A stretch of DNA of 60,899 bases from Comamonas sp. (GTDB taxonomy: Bacteria; Pseudomonadota; Gammaproteobacteria; Burkholderiales; Burkholderiaceae_C): positions 1 to 60,899 of the forward strand of contig NZ_SPEY01000021.1 in NCBI RefSeq assembly GCF_009360615.1. Reading direction: 5' to 3'. Of this stretch, positions 1-7,762 are shown in pieces (the first letter of the stretch is position 1; every line of letters begins with the position of its first letter). A program made the translations under genes and the position numbers. The notes under the pieces are model-generated. The model was not told the DNA's origin, ran no database searches, and worked only from the letters and a program-made list of their open reading frames with translations.

Positions 1-322
1 CGCTGGCCTTGCTCACATAGAGAGCAACAGCAGCGATGTCGGCTTCGCTCATCGTGGCCTTGAAGGAGGGCATGGCACCGATGCCATCCTTCAGGGCTCT
101 GGCCACGCGGGCCGCATCGGGCCGCAGCTCGTCCAGCACGGGGCCGATGGCACCTTCGGCTCCGGCATCCTTCAGGGTATGGCACACCGCGCAGGCAGGA
201 ACGGCAGCCGTGGTGAACAGCTCTTTGCCGCGCGCCATCTGGGCGGCCTGATCGGCATGGGCGGCAGTCCCCGCCAGGGCGCCCAGCAGCAGGGTGACGA
301 GGGTGTGGTGTGTCTTCATCAT
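1..322 (-). CDS. sorB: c-type cytochrome subunit of sulfite dehydrogenase, SorB-like (partial)
   Basis: The reading frame runs leftward from ATG at 322 (a second ATG at 319) and is cut by the left edge of the window, leaving about 107 residues. It starts with a Sec signal peptide (MMKTHH, a hydrophobic stretch, then AHA) and contains one haem c motif, CAVCH, about 49 residues in. A single-haem cytochrome of this size directly downstream of a SorA-like molybdoenzyme fits SorB, the electron acceptor of periplasmic sulfite:cytochrome c oxidoreductase. The usual axial Met cannot be assigned with certainty; a Met lies in the segment GAMPSF. The larger dihaem SoxD is less likely because only one haem motif is seen, but the C-terminus is missing. 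Confidence 0.75.
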   Translation of the reverse strand, partial: MMKTHHTLVTLLLGALAGTAAHADQAAQMARGKELFTTAAVPACAVCHTLKDAGAEGAIGPVLDELRPDAARVARALKDGIGAMPSFKATMSEADIAAVALYVSKAS

Positions 323-358
323 GGTTCTCGGGAAAATGCGATACATCGGGGTCTGACA

Positions 359-396
359 CCCATGCCGGGTGCCCCATCTTCGGCACCCGGCATGGG
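359..396 (-). repeat. perfect 15-bp inverted repeat (hairpin) between sorA and sorB
   Basis: Positions 359-373 and 382-396 are exact reverse complements (arm CCCATGCCGGGTGCC) with an 8-nt loop. The hairpin lies in the 89-nt gap between the SorA-like stop and the cytochrome start. No T-run follows on either strand, so it is not a classical terminator. An RNA-stabilising or processing element that sets the ratio of the two subunits is the likeliest role. Confidence 0.6.
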
Positions 397-411
397 CAGC
401 GGAAGCGGTGC

Positions 412-1623
412 TCAGGCCACGTTGACGGTGACGGCGTGGTCGGCCCAGCTGGTGTTGTTGTAGCCGCTCTGGTTTTCACCGCGCGTTTCGGGTTGCACAT
501 TGCCCATGACGTCGATGGCGCGGCTGGCAAGCTGGTAAGTGCCCTTGGGCAGCCGGGCCGGGAGCACGAACTGGCGCCAGGCGTATCGGCCCATGTCCGG
601 GCCTACCAGGCGGGCCTGCTTCCAGCTCTTGCCACCGTCGATGGAGACTTCCACTGCCTTGATGGCGTGCATGCCGCCGAAGGCCACGCCCTGGATCTGC
701 ACCAGGCCGGCTGCCAGGTTGCCGTCTTCGGGCAGGGGGCTGTTGATCCAGGACTTGACGCTCATCTCTTGCACCGAGGGCTGGCTGGGGTCGCCCTTGC
801 TGCCCGGAGGCGAGATGCGGTAGCCATGCGACATGATGTGCGCTTCACTTTCCTTGGCGGTAAAGGCCAGCTGCTTGATGTACTTGATGTTGTTCACGCC
901 GGTGTAGCCCGGCACGATCAGGCGCAGCGGGCCGCCATGGGCCAGTGGCACGGGCTCGCCATTCATCTCCCAGGCCAGCAGAGCGTCTTCCATGGCCGAC
1001 AGGGGCACGGAGCGCTCCACCAGCACGCTCTTGGGGTCCAGGCCTGCAGGCAGGACCTCGCCGCCGGTGCCCGTCATGTAGAGCATGCCGCTGGTCACGC
1101 CGCCCAGAGCCTTGACCACATCGCGCACGGGCACACCGCTCCAGACCACGCAACCCGCAGCGCCCACCGTCCATTGCGTGCCGCTAGGCCTGGAGGGGAA
1201 GAAGCCACGGCCGTTGCCCGAGCATTGCAGCACCATCGCCACGGTCTCCAGTCCCAGGGTCTTGAGCTCGCGCACGCTCAGCTGGCGGGGCCGGTTCACG
1301 CCATCGATCTGCACGACCCAGGCATCGCGATCAGCCACGATGGTCTCTGGCGGCGTCGGCAGATTGTTGCGCACATAGAGCTGGCTGGTGGGCGTCACCA
1401 CGCTGGAGCCGAACGCGCTGCGCCGGGTTTCGATGGTGGTGGAGCTGTGAACGATCACGGCCTCGGCATTCTTGAAGCCGGCATAGCCGGGCAAAGGCTT
1501 GGCGGCGGGCGCGGCCGCCTGGGCCGTTGCCCGGCCCTGGAAGCTGGCCAGACCGGCCGCAGCCAGCGCACCGGCGCTTCCGGCAAGAAGGCGACGACGC
1601 GGCAGGGAAGTGGGTTGTTGCAT
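412..1623 (-). CDS. sorA: periplasmic sulfite oxidase-type molybdopterin enzyme (SorA-like)
   Basis: This 403-residue protein has a Tat signal near the N-terminus (PRRRLLAG followed by an Ala-rich hydrophobic stretch), as expected for an enzyme exported with molybdopterin already bound. The motif LQCSGNGR carries the Cys that ligates molybdenum and the Arg five residues later conserved in sulfite oxidases. PGYTGVNNIKY and a C-terminal Mo-co dimerisation-type domain follow. Length matches SorA (about 400 aa) and SoxC. It probably oxidises sulfite to sulfate and passes electrons to the cytochrome encoded next. The family motif RNH near the active site reads RNN here. The gene lies 48 nt downstream of the putative anti-sigma gene, probably in the same operon. 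Confidence 0.8.
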   Translation of the reverse strand: MQQPTSLPRRRLLAGSAGALAAAGLASFQGRATAQAAAPAAKPLPGYAGFKNAEAVIVHSSTTIETRRSAFGSSVVTPTSQLYVRNNLPTPPETIVADRDAWVVQIDGVNRPRQLSVRELKTLGLETVAMVLQCSGNGRGFFPSRPSGTQWTVGAAGCVVWSGVPVRDVVKALGGVTSGMLYMTGTGGEVLPAGLDPKSVLVERSVPLSAMEDALLAWEMNGEPVPLAHGGPLRLIVPGYTGVNNIKYIKQLAFTAKESEAHIMSHGYRISPPGSKGDPSQPSVQEMSVKSWINSPLPEDGNLAAGLVQIQGVAFGGMHAIKAVEVSIDGGKSWKQARLVGPDMGRYAWRQFVLPARLPKGTYQLASRAIDVMGNVQPETRGENQSGYNNTSWADHAVTVNVA

Positions 1624-1671
1624 GATGTCTCCTTGGTGATTGTGGTGAATGCTCAGAGCGAAAAATCCGGT

Positions 1672-2259
1672 TCAGCCATCGGCTTTCTCAGGCTGCCCCA
1701 GAACACGTGATGCCACGGCCAACGCCTGCTTCTTCTGTGCGATGAGCACCAGCGGGCGGCCTTCGCGCGAGCGCACCACCTGCCAGTAGCTGTTGGCCCA
1801 CCAGCCTTGGCCGTCGGCAATGCGCAGAGGCTGTTCGAAGGCCAGCACGGTGACGATGCCGCCTTTCTCGAAAAAAGTGGTCAGGTGATAGGCGCGGCTG
1901 CCATCGATGTCGCAGGGCCGCATGAGCTGGGTGTAGCCGGGCAGCTTGCGGTCGGCAGGCCAATCCAAGTGCTGCGCAATCTCGGCCTCGGCGATGAACT
2001 GGCCGCGCAGCGTGCGCTCGTAGTACTCGTGCTCGATGGCCGAGCGCACCATCTGCGGCGGGCGCAGGCTGAGCACGCAGCCCCACGCGGCGCTGCCGAG
2101 GATCGCTGCCGCACACAGTGCCTGCAGGCCACGCCGGGCATGCCAGGGGGAATGGCGCAGCAAAGAGGCCGGCGGCTCGCCGGGCTCGAAGGCCAGCGCC
2201 AGCTCGGCACGGGCGCGCAGATCGAAATCGGTATCTTCGGGACGTTCTTGGTGTTTCAT
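1672..2259 (-). CDS. putative membrane-bound anti-sigma factor
   Basis: A 195-residue protein with a charged N-terminal cytoplasmic stretch (about 1-45), one predicted transmembrane segment (about 46-66, LQALCAAAILGSAAWG) and a C-terminal domain of about 130 residues outside the membrane. The start overlaps the end of the ECF sigma gene by 4 nt (ATGA type), the usual layout of sigma/anti-sigma pairs. No family signature was recognised, so the anti-sigma role rests on topology and position. The extracytoplasmic part may sense a signal that releases the sigma factor to transcribe the sor operon. Confidence 0.6.
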   Translation of the reverse strand: MKHQERPEDTDFDLRARAELALAFEPGEPPASLLRHSPWHARRGLQALCAAAILGSAAWGCVLSLRPPQMVRSAIEHEYYERTLRGQFIAEAEIAQHLDWPADRKLPGYTQLMRPCDIDGSRAYHLTTFFEKGGIVTVLAFEQPLRIADGQGWWANSYWQVVRSREGRPLVLIAQKKQALAVASRVLGQPEKADG

Positions 2260-2816
2260 GGTGCGCGCTTTCTCAGCGGTATCACGCTGACCGCTGCGGA
2301 GGATTCGGTGCCGGCCCCGCAGGCAGGACGCACCGGCTCCTGCAGCACCGTCTTGAGCGCTTCGCGGGCCCGTGCCAGGCGCGACAGCACGGTGCCCGGT
2401 GCGATATCCAGCGCCTCGGCCATCTGCGCCGTGGGCATATCGTCAAAGTAGTACAGCACCAGCACCTCGCGATGGATGGGAGCGATGCGGCTGAGCGCCT
2501 TGACCACGTCCAGCTGCGCATCGAGTGATTCATGATGATTCACGCCCTGCTCGCAGGACTCGTCCAGCGACTGAGCCTGCAACGGTCCGGGATCGAAGTG
2601 CCTGAAGGCATGACGGCGCATGATCTGGAACAACCAGGCCCTGGCCATGCTCTGGTCCCGCAACTGGTGGCGGAAGCGCCAGGCGCTGGTGAAGCAGTCC
2701 TGCACCACATCCTCGGCCGTGGCACGCGAGCCCGTCAGCGCCCAGGCGCTGCGCAGCAAAAAGCGGTAGTGCTCGCGCACCCACTGGTTGTAACGCGACT
2801 CGGCAGAGAAGATCAT
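2256..2816 (-). CDS. ECF-type RNA polymerase sigma factor
   Basis: A 186-residue sigma-70 family protein of the extracytoplasmic-function group. Region 2 is visible as LLRSAWALTGSRATAEDVVQD followed by AWLFQIMRR, and region 4 as IAPIHREVLVLYYFDD with the helix-turn-helix MAEALDIAPGTVLSRLARAR. The ATG at 2816 was chosen; an in-frame GTG at 2831 is an alternative, and neither has a strong ribosome binding site. It heads a leftward operon with a putative anti-sigma factor, a SorA-like enzyme and a cytochrome, so it probably controls that operon and itself. Confidence 0.85.
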   Translation of the reverse strand: MIFSAESRYNQWVREHYRFLLRSAWALTGSRATAEDVVQDCFTSAWRFRHQLRDQSMARAWLFQIMRRHAFRHFDPGPLQAQSLDESCEQGVNHHESLDAQLDVVKALSRIAPIHREVLVLYYFDDMPTAQMAEALDIAPGTVLSRLARAREALKTVLQEPVRPACGAGTESSAAVSVIPLRKRAP

Positions 2817-2917
2817 GGTGATAGAGAGCACCGGCCGGCCGCTTTCATTCCATGCCGCCGCAAATATTTTCCGCAGGCCCCCGGAAACGGGAAGAGAAGA
2901 CCTGCAGCGCTGTCAAA

Positions 2918-3811
2918 TCAATCGCTGGCAGCCATGTCCTTGGTGTGCATGCCGAAGAACTGCGCCGGCGGCATGCCCACGGTTCGGCGCACCATGGCAC
3001 TGAAGGCGCTGGGGCTGTAGTCCAGCTCGGCGGCGATGCGCTGAATCGGCCAGTTGCGCGCTGCCAGGCTGACGGCATGGGCCAGCACCACCTGCTGACG
3101 CCACTGGGTGAAGCTGCATTCCAGCTGCTGGCGGAACAGTCGCGCCACGGTGCGCGGACTGGCCCCGGTATCGCGTGCCCATTCCTCCAGCGTCTCGTTG
3201 CGTGTCGGGTCGGCCAGCACGGCCTCGCACAGCAGTCGCAGGCGCTTGTCCTGGGGCAGGTTCACACCCAGCTGCACGGCGCTCGCACGGCGCAGCTCGT
3301 CCAGCAGCAGCTGGCTCAGATGATGCTCGCGCGTCCGGTCCTGCGCGCACAGTTGCAGGCTGTCATCGGGCAGCGTGGGCAGCTCGCGCACCACGGCGCG
3401 CAACAGATCCGAGGCGTTGAGTACCCGGCACTGGCGCCACGCCGCCTCTTCGCCGGGGGCCACATCGGGGCCGCAACGCCCCTGGGTCTGAAAGAAGTAA
3501 AGGGTGCGCAGATCGGCGCTTTCCACCATGGTCACGGCATGCTCCATGCCCGGCGGCACCCACAGGGCACGCGACGGCGGCACGATATAGGTGCCCTGCG
3601 CCACCGTCAGGCGGATGGTGCCCGTGGTGGAAATGGCCAGCTGCCCCCAGGGATGACGGTGGGGCCTGACCTGGGTGTCCGCCTCCAGCCAGCGGCATTT
3701 GGCACGCACGGGGCGCTGTGCCGTGGGGATGTAGAGGTGGGGCGTCAACGTCTCCACATAGGCTGAGGCCTTGCCTGCACGCAGGGATCCGGTGTCTGGG
3801 AGGCTGAGCAT
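2918..3811 (-). CDS. AraC-family transcriptional regulator with N-terminal cupin domain
   Basis: A 297-residue regulator. The N-terminal half has a cupin-like sensor (VRPHRHPWGQLAIS, then VPPSRALWVPPG), and the C-terminal half has the two AraC helix-turn-helix motifs (TLEEWARDTGASPRTVARLF and IQRIAAELDYSPSAFSAMVRR). The start at MLSLPDTG (3811) gives the usual family length; the open frame continues upstream without a stop but has no family similarity there. It is divergent from an MFS transporter gene 78 nt away, the standard arrangement for a regulator and its target exporter. The 3829-3853 inverted repeat lies between them. Confidence 0.85.
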   Translation of the reverse strand: MLSLPDTGSLRAGKASAYVETLTPHLYIPTAQRPVRAKCRWLEADTQVRPHRHPWGQLAISTTGTIRLTVAQGTYIVPPSRALWVPPGMEHAVTMVESADLRTLYFFQTQGRCGPDVAPGEEAAWRQCRVLNASDLLRAVVRELPTLPDDSLQLCAQDRTREHHLSQLLLDELRRASAVQLGVNLPQDKRLRLLCEAVLADPTRNETLEEWARDTGASPRTVARLFRQQLECSFTQWRQQVVLAHAVSLAARNWPIQRIAAELDYSPSAFSAMVRRTVGMPPAQFFGMHTKDMAASD

Positions 3812-3828
3812 ATGGGTTTGGCTGATAC

Positions 3829-3853
3829 GCGATAGCAATTGGCAGACTATCGC
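3829..3853. promoter_or_regulatory. candidate operator between the AraC regulator and the MFS gene
   Basis: GCGATAG (3829-3835) and CTATCGC (3847-3853) form a 7-bp inverted repeat with an 11-bp spacer in the short divergent promoter region. An AraC dimer site or another regulator's site would fit. Based on symmetry and position only. Confidence 0.4.
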
Positions 3854-3889
3854 ATACAAGACGAGACCGCTCTGCCTAAGATGCCATAC

Positions 3890-5167
3890 ATGAACCCCGC
3901 TGCCCCCACAACACTTCAGAACCAGGCGCCAGAGACACTGCGCAGTGATGCGCGCACCATCGGCCTCATCGGCCTGGCCCATGGCTCGTCGCACTTCTTC
4001 CATCTGCTGCTGCCGCCGCTGTTTCCCTGGCTGATCCAGGACTTTGGCTACAGCTATGCCGAGCTCAGCGTCATGGTCTCGCTGTTCTTCATTGTCTCCG
4101 GCACCGGCCAGGCGCTGGCCGGCTTTGCGGTGGACCGCTTCGGTGCCCGTCCCATCCTGTTTGCCGCCCTCGGCAGCTTTGTGGTGGCCGGCCTGATTGC
4201 GAGCACCGCGCAGGGCTACAGCATGCTGCTGGCCGCCGCCTTCTTTGCGGGCCTGGGCAATGCGCCCTTCCACCCGGTGGACTTCACCATCCTCAACAAG
4301 CGCGTGTCGCAGCAGCGCATAGGCCATGCCTTCTCGGTGCACGGCCTGTCGGGCAATATCGGCTGGGCGCTGGCGCCGCTGTTCATGGCCGGCATCACCA
4401 CGGCCACGGGCTCCTGGCGTCTGGCCTGCCTGTGCGGCGCCATCTGTGCCGCCGTGGTGCTGGCCATCATGGTTTTCAACCGTGACGCGCTCGACGACCG
4501 TGCCGAAGCCGCTGGCGCGGCCGCCAAGCCCGCCGCCGGCGCCGTTGCCGCGCCCCAGGAACACCCCATGGCCTTCATGAAGCTGCCATCGGTATGGCTG
4601 TGCTTTTCCTTCTTCTTCTGGAGCACCTGCGCGCTCAGCGCCATCCAGAGCTTTGCCAGCCCGGCCCTGCAAGCCATGTACGGCCTGCCGCTGTCCGTGA
4701 CGGCGCTGATCGTCACCGGCTATATGCTGTGCGGTGCCGCAGGCATGGTGGTGGGCGGCTTTCTGGTCGGCCGCGTGCAGCGGCTGGAGAAGGTGATCTC
4801 CATCTGCATGCTGGGCTCGGGCCTGTTGCTGTTTGTCGTCGGCACAGGCTGGCTGCCCGGCATGGCGGCCGTGATCGTGGCGTCCATCGCCGGTCTGGGC
4901 ACGGGCCTGGCCGGCCCCTCGCGCGACATGCTGATCAAGCGCGCAGCGCCCCCCGGCGCCACGGGCCGCGTCTACGGCACGGTGTATTCGGGCCTGGATC
5001 TGGGCTTTTGCCTGGCCGCGCCGGTCTTCGGCTACATGCTGGATCACCAGATGAACAACGCCGTGTTCTATGGATCGGCGATTGCGCTGCTGCTGTCCGT
5101 GGTCTCGGCCGTCATCGTCGGCGACGGTGTGAGCAAGAAGAGCAAAGCCCATCTGGCCGCGGCCTGA
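3890..5167 (+). CDS. major facilitator superfamily transporter (Fsr-like efflux type)
   Basis: About 425 residues with twelve predicted hydrophobic segments in two halves separated by a charged/Ala-rich cytoplasmic loop (around FNRDALDDRAEAAG). The segment FAVDRFGARP is the MFS loop 2-3 motif A. The opening LIGLAHGSSHFFHLLLPPLFP resembles the fosmidomycin-resistance (Fsr) family. It is probably a proton-driven inner-membrane exporter. The ATG at 3890 was chosen; ATG 3881 and TTG 3839 are in-frame alternatives and no clear ribosome binding site decides. The divergent AraC regulator probably controls it. A strong terminator follows. Confidence 0.8.
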   Translation: MNPAAPTTLQNQAPETLRSDARTIGLIGLAHGSSHFFHLLLPPLFPWLIQDFGYSYAELSVMVSLFFIVSGTGQALAGFAVDRFGARPILFAALGSFVVAGLIASTAQGYSMLLAAAFFAGLGNAPFHPVDFTILNKRVSQQRIGHAFSVHGLSGNIGWALAPLFMAGITTATGSWRLACLCGAICAAVVLAIMVFNRDALDDRAEAAGAAAKPAAGAVAAPQEHPMAFMKLPSVWLCFSFFFWSTCALSAIQSFASPALQAMYGLPLSVTALIVTGYMLCGAAGMVVGGFLVGRVQRLEKVISICMLGSGLLLFVVGTGWLPGMAAVIVASIAGLGTGLAGPSRDMLIKRAAPPGATGRVYGTVYSGLDLGFCLAAPVFGYMLDHQMNNAVFYGSAIALLLSVVSAVIVGDGVSKKSKAHLAAA

Positions 5168-5186
5168 GTCACAGGCGCACCCCGTC

Positions 5187-5219
5187 AAGCCCTGCCTGCG
5201 CAAGCGGCAGGGCTTTTTT
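5187..5219 (+). terminator. rho-independent terminator after the MFS gene
   Basis: AGCCCTGCC (5188-5196) pairs with GGCAGGGCT (5206-5214) across a 9-nt loop and is followed by a run of T, 20 nt after the MFS stop codon. Confidence 0.9.
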
Positions 5220-5381
5220 GTCGCCGCGAGAAATCAAGTTACCCTGGTATTTATCCCTAGTCCCACAGCGCTGAGGCCGCAAACACGGCTGCTAAGCTGA
5301 ATTCCCTGAGCGGCGCATCACGCCGCGTTTCCCGCCGTGGCCCTATCCGGGAGCGGCCCGCCCCCCTCAAGGAGAATTTCT

Positions 5382-6668
5382 ATGCGTTGGAACACGCCCT
5401 CTGCCCCTTTGCTGCGCGCCCTGCCCCTGGCCCTGGTGCTGGCCTTCGGCTCTGCCCAGGCTGCCCCTCAGGCCGAATGGCTGGAGCATGCGAAAAAGGA
5501 GCAGCAGCCCTACCTGGATACGCTGCGCGATCTGGTGCATATCGAGTCCGGCAGCAAGGATGTGGCGGGCGTGAAGAAGATCGCCGAATACATTGCCGGC
5601 AAGCTGCGCGCGCAGGGCGGCAAGGTCGAGATCATCGAGCCCAGCGACATCTACCGCCTCGATGACACGCCCGAGAAGGTCGGCCCCATGGTGCATGCCG
5701 AATTCAAGGGCAAGGGCAGCAGCCGCATCATGCTGATCGCGCACATGGACACCGTCTATCTGCCCGGCATGCTCAAGGATCAGCCCTTCCGCGTCGACGG
5801 CGACAAGGCCTATGGCCTGGGCATTGCCGACGACAAGCAGGGCGTGGCCCTGATCATGCATATCGTGCCCCTGCTCAGGAAGCTGGGCATCGAGGACTAC
5901 GGCACACTGACCGTGCTGATCAACGGCGACGAGGAAATCAGCTCGCCCGGCGCACGCAGCACCATCACCCGCCTGGGGGCCGAGCAGGACGCCGTGTTCA
6001 GCTTTGAAGGCGGCGGCACCGACGGCAGCCTGCGCCTGGCCACCAGCGGCATCGGCGCGGCCTACCTCAAGGTCACGGGCAAGGCATCGCATGCGGGCGC
6101 CAAGCCCGAGGACGGCGTGAATGCGCTGTACGAACTGTCGCACCAGTTGCTGCAGATGAAGGATCTGTCCCAGCCCCAGGACGGCCTCAAGCTCAACTGG
6201 ACGGTGTCCAAGGCCGGCACCAACCGCAATGTGGTTCCCGCCGAAGCCACGGCCCAGGCCGATGCCCGCGCGCTGCGCGTGGCCGACTTCACGGCGCTGG
6301 AAAAGGCCATGCAGGACAAGATTGGCAACAAGCTGCTCCCCGCCAGCAAGGTGGAGCTGAAGTTCGAGGTGCGCCGCCCGCCGCTGGAAGCCAATGCCAC
6401 GGCGCGCAAGCTGGCCGCCCACGCCCAGGGCATTTATGAGCAGGAGCTGAAGCTGCCCATGAAGGTCATGGACAAGGCCACGGGCGGCGGCACGGATGCG
6501 GCTTTTGCGGCCCTCAAGGCCAAGGGCGGCGTGATCGAGGGCTTCGGACTGTCGGGCTATGGCGCGCATTCCAACGATGCCGAATACGTGCAGATCAGCA
6601 CCATCGTACCGCGTCTGTATCTGGCCGCCCGCATGATCCAGGACCTGTCTCGCGGCCAGATCAAGTAA
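5382..6668 (+). CDS. secreted M20-family metallopeptidase (glutamate carboxypeptidase-like)
   Basis: A 428-residue protein starting at ATG 5382 behind the ribosome binding site AAGGAGA. The N-terminus is a Sec signal peptide ending SAQAAPQ. M20 zinc-ligand motifs are present: IAHMDTVYLPG, GIADDKQG, NGDEEISSPG with the catalytic Glu pair, and GYGAHSNDAEY near the C-terminus; a dimerisation domain sits between (around KVTGKASHAGAKPEDG). The layout matches carboxypeptidase G2-type enzymes, which remove C-terminal glutamate from folates and peptides. The actual substrate is not visible. It stands alone between two terminators. Confidence 0.85.
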   Translation: MRWNTPSAPLLRALPLALVLAFGSAQAAPQAEWLEHAKKEQQPYLDTLRDLVHIESGSKDVAGVKKIAEYIAGKLRAQGGKVEIIEPSDIYRLDDTPEKVGPMVHAEFKGKGSSRIMLIAHMDTVYLPGMLKDQPFRVDGDKAYGLGIADDKQGVALIMHIVPLLRKLGIEDYGTLTVLINGDEEISSPGARSTITRLGAEQDAVFSFEGGGTDGSLRLATSGIGAAYLKVTGKASHAGAKPEDGVNALYELSHQLLQMKDLSQPQDGLKLNWTVSKAGTNRNVVPAEATAQADARALRVADFTALEKAMQDKIGNKLLPASKVELKFEVRRPPLEANATARKLAAHAQGIYEQELKLPMKVMDKATGGGTDAAFAALKAKGGVIEGFGLSGYGAHSNDAEYVQISTIVPRLYLAARMIQDLSRGQIK

Positions 6669-6733
6669 GCACTTTTGATAGCTGCTTTCGCCTGATCTGC
6701 TTCGGTTCACGTACAGAAGCAATCTGAAAATCA

Positions 6734-6767
6734 ACAGGAGCTTGCGCTGCAAGCTCCTGTTTTTTTA
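6734..6767 (+). terminator. rho-independent terminator after the M20 peptidase gene
   Basis: ACAGGAGCTTG (6734-6744) pairs with CAAGCTCCTGT (6750-6760), followed by a T-run. Confidence 0.9.
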
Positions 6768-6922
6768 TTCTCAGACTCGGGCCAGCACCTGCCACGGGCA
6801 TCGCCACCGCGCCTGATCCGAACCCGCCTCGCCCGAGTTTCCAGGGTTCTGTCGCCTGGCCAACAGACTGCCGGCGCGTGAGTGTCTACATTCATCGGAT
6901 CAACGATGAAGGAGAGTCTCCC

Positions 6923-7696
6923 GTGAGCCAAGAACCCTTGAACATCCCCAGCGTCCGGCATCTGGTCAGCCCCGAGGAATGGCAGCTGCGCGTGGACCTG
7001 GCCGCCTGCTACCGGCTGGTGGCGCTGTACGGCTGGAGCGATCTGGTCTTCACCCACATCAGCGCGCGGCTGCCGGGCCCCGGGCATCACTTTCTCATCA
7101 ACCCCTACGGGCTGATGTTTGACGAGATCACGGCCTCTTCGCTGATCAAGGTGGACCTGGGCTGCAACAAGCTCATGGACTCGCCCTTCCCCGTGAACCC
7201 GGCCGGCTTCGTCATCCACAGCGCCGTGCACGAGGCCCGCGCCGATGCGCAATGCGTGATCCATACCCACACGCGTGCCGGCGTGGCCGTGGCGGCCCAG
7301 AAGAACGGCCTTCTGCCCATCAGCCAGCAGAGCACGTTTGTCCTGGGGTCCCTGGCCTATCACGTCTACGAGGGCGTGGCCTTTCGCGAGGACGAGAAGC
7401 CGCGTCTGCTGGCCGACATGGGCGAGGCCAACTTCCTCATGCTGCGCAACCACGGTCTGCTGACCTGCGGCCCCACGATTGCCGATGCCTTTCTGTCCAT
7501 GTACGTCTTCGAGTCCGCCTGCCAGATCCAGATCGCGGCCCAGTCCGGCGGCACCGAACTCACCGAGGTCGACCCGCAGATTCTGCAGGGCATCGCCCAT
7601 GCCATGAAGGTGCAGACCGGCGGAATGGGCGGCCAGTTTGCCTGGCCTGCCCTGCTGCGCAAGCTTGAACGAATCGACCCCGGCTACCGCAGCTGA
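6923..7696 (+). CDS. class II aldolase/adducin domain protein
   Basis: A 257-residue protein of the fuculose-aldolase/adducin fold. The start was set at GTG 6923 because of the good ribosome binding site GAAGGAGAG about 7 nt upstream; an in-frame GTG at 6878 lacks one. Metal-ligand motifs are VIHTHTRAG and LRNHGLL, with FTHISARLPGPGHHFLINPYG near the N-terminus. Family members cleave or epimerise phosphorylated sugars or decarboxylate small acids; no specific substrate can be assigned. A shared bidirectional terminator separates it from the convergent parB. Confidence 0.8.
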   Translation: MSQEPLNIPSVRHLVSPEEWQLRVDLAACYRLVALYGWSDLVFTHISARLPGPGHHFLINPYGLMFDEITASSLIKVDLGCNKLMDSPFPVNPAGFVIHSAVHEARADAQCVIHTHTRAGVAVAAQKNGLLPISQQSTFVLGSLAYHVYEGVAFREDEKPRLLADMGEANFLMLRNHGLLTCGPTIADAFLSMYVFESACQIQIAAQSGGTELTEVDPQILQGIAHAMKVQTGGMGGQFAWPALLRKLERIDPGYRS

Positions 7697-7718
7697 ACCC
7701 TGCGCGCGCACAAAAAAA

Positions 7719-7740
7719 AAGAGCATCCGCGGATGCTCTT
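7719..7740. terminator. bidirectional terminator between the aldolase-like gene and parB
   Basis: AAGAGCATCCGCGGATGCTCTT is a perfect palindrome: AAGAGCATCCG (7719-7729) with CGGATGCTCTT (7730-7740), flanked by an A-run on the left and Ts on the right. It can serve the converging genes on both strands. Confidence 0.85.
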
Positions 7741-7762
7741 TTCGCTTGCTTGGGCGCAAGAA

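Noticed and set aside
3812..5203. N-terminal extension of the AraC regulator frame to 761 residues
   Set aside because: The extension is antisense to the MFS gene and compositionally unlike protein; the regulator starts at 3811.
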